This document shows, piece after piece, positions 63,839-64,000 of a stretch of DNA of 64,000 nucleotides. The notes beneath the pieces are model-generated. The model ran no database searches. It was not told where the DNA came from and saw nothing but the letters and a program-made list of their open reading frames with translations. The DNA is from Sedimentitalea arenosa (GTDB lineage: Bacteria; Pseudomonadota; Alphaproteobacteria; Rhodobacterales; Rhodobacteraceae): assembly GCF_016428585.1 (NCBI RefSeq), contig NZ_JAELVR010000001.1, positions 124,001 through 188,000 on the forward strand, read 5' to 3'. A program made the translations under genes and the position numbers. Positions within the stretch are counted from its first letter, which is position 1. The number at the start of each line of letters is the position of its first letter.

Positions 63839-64000
63839 GCGGTTTCCTTTCGCCAGGCCGGGCCGTATTGCGCGTCAGCCGCTTCGTCAGTGATCAGCCC
63901 GCGCGCCACGTCGCGCGCGATTGCGGCGGGCGCGCGGTCGGCGGCAAGGCCGTACCCGCCGCCGCCGGGTGTTTCCAGCCGCACGGCCTGGCCTTGTTTC
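63835..64000 (-). CDS. Hydantoinase B family protein (HyuB-type), C-terminal fragment
   Basis: The reverse strand from the window edge reads KQGQAVRLETPGGGGYGLAA, then AIARDVARGLITDEAADAQY, ending PAWRKETA with TGA overlapping the HyuA start. The LETPGGGGYG block and DVxxGxxxxEAA are the C-terminal hallmarks of HyuB. About 55 codons are visible; the rest lies past 64000. It is the visible first part of the operon. Confidence 0.9.
   Translation of the reverse strand, partial: KQGQAVRLETPGGGGYGLAADRAPAAIARDVARGLITDEAADAQYGPAWRKETA

Overview
The window is about 64 kb of GC-rich chromosome from an alphaproteobacterium, most likely a marine roseobacter (Rhodobacterales). This rests on two VPLPA-CTERM surface proteins, RTX proteins, a DUF1194 pair, a HemP gene next to a DUF1289 gene, a LdtR-like MarR regulator and the general gene content. 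I assigned no species. I recognised no rRNA, tRNA, CRISPR array, prophage or insertion sequence. Nearly all of the window is protein-coding, and most start sites were set by a visible ribosome binding site.

Layout. 1-7.4 kb: DUF4177 fragment, thioesterase, a VPLPA-CTERM protein with a strong terminator, gatB, and a tight minus-strand run pepN > SDR > small membrane protein. 7.5-11.6 kb: malate synthase G, a GlcG/HbpS-like protein, a class I glutamine amidotransferase-like hydrolase and a HemG-like flavodoxin. 11.6-15.0 kb: a two-subunit molybdenum hydroxylase divergent from a TetR gene, with clear operator palindromes between them. 15.0-17.9 kb: tryptophan-to-anthranilate operon (SDR, kynU, kynA). 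18.0-22.6 kb: an atypical metallo-beta-lactamase-fold protein, a membrane methyltransferase, then pntA-pntB and a terminator. 22.7-28.4 kb: a hypothetical gene, Dps, DUF1289, hemP with a palindromic operator, DUF3422, a membrane-anchored kinase and a YeeE/YedE transporter.

28.5-38.0 kb is a peptide-uptake locus: binding protein and two permeases on the minus strand, and a fused double ATPase, an ArgE-like deacylase and two tandem paralogous M20 amidohydrolases on the plus strand. At 38.1-38.8 kb lies a non-coding array of three units of about 207 bp. Its hairpin stems differ in sequence between units but keep their pairing. Next to it is a short AT-rich gene with a HEPN-type R-x4-H motif, then parE. 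41.5-49.7 kb: a second VPLPA-CTERM protein, two RTX proteins, two alpha/beta hydrolases, PPK2 and a MATE exporter. 49.8-55 kb: a class I aminotransferase, XRE regulator, sdhE, MarR regulator, two DUF1194 proteins and a glyoxalase-family protein. 55.0-57.4 kb: a Slam-like outer-membrane protein beside a TbpB-like lipoprotein. 57.6-59.0 kb: thyA-folA. 59.0-64 kb: an overlapping catabolic operon (hydantoinase B and A, an isochorismatase-fold protein lacking the usual cysteine, an isocitrate-lyase/PEP-mutase enzyme, an FAD oxidoreductase) that continues beyond the window.

The strongest candidates for something undescribed are the compensated hairpin array at 38.1-38.65 kb, the adjacent HEPN-like gene, the cysteine-less isochorismatase operon, and the Slam/TbpB-like pair.
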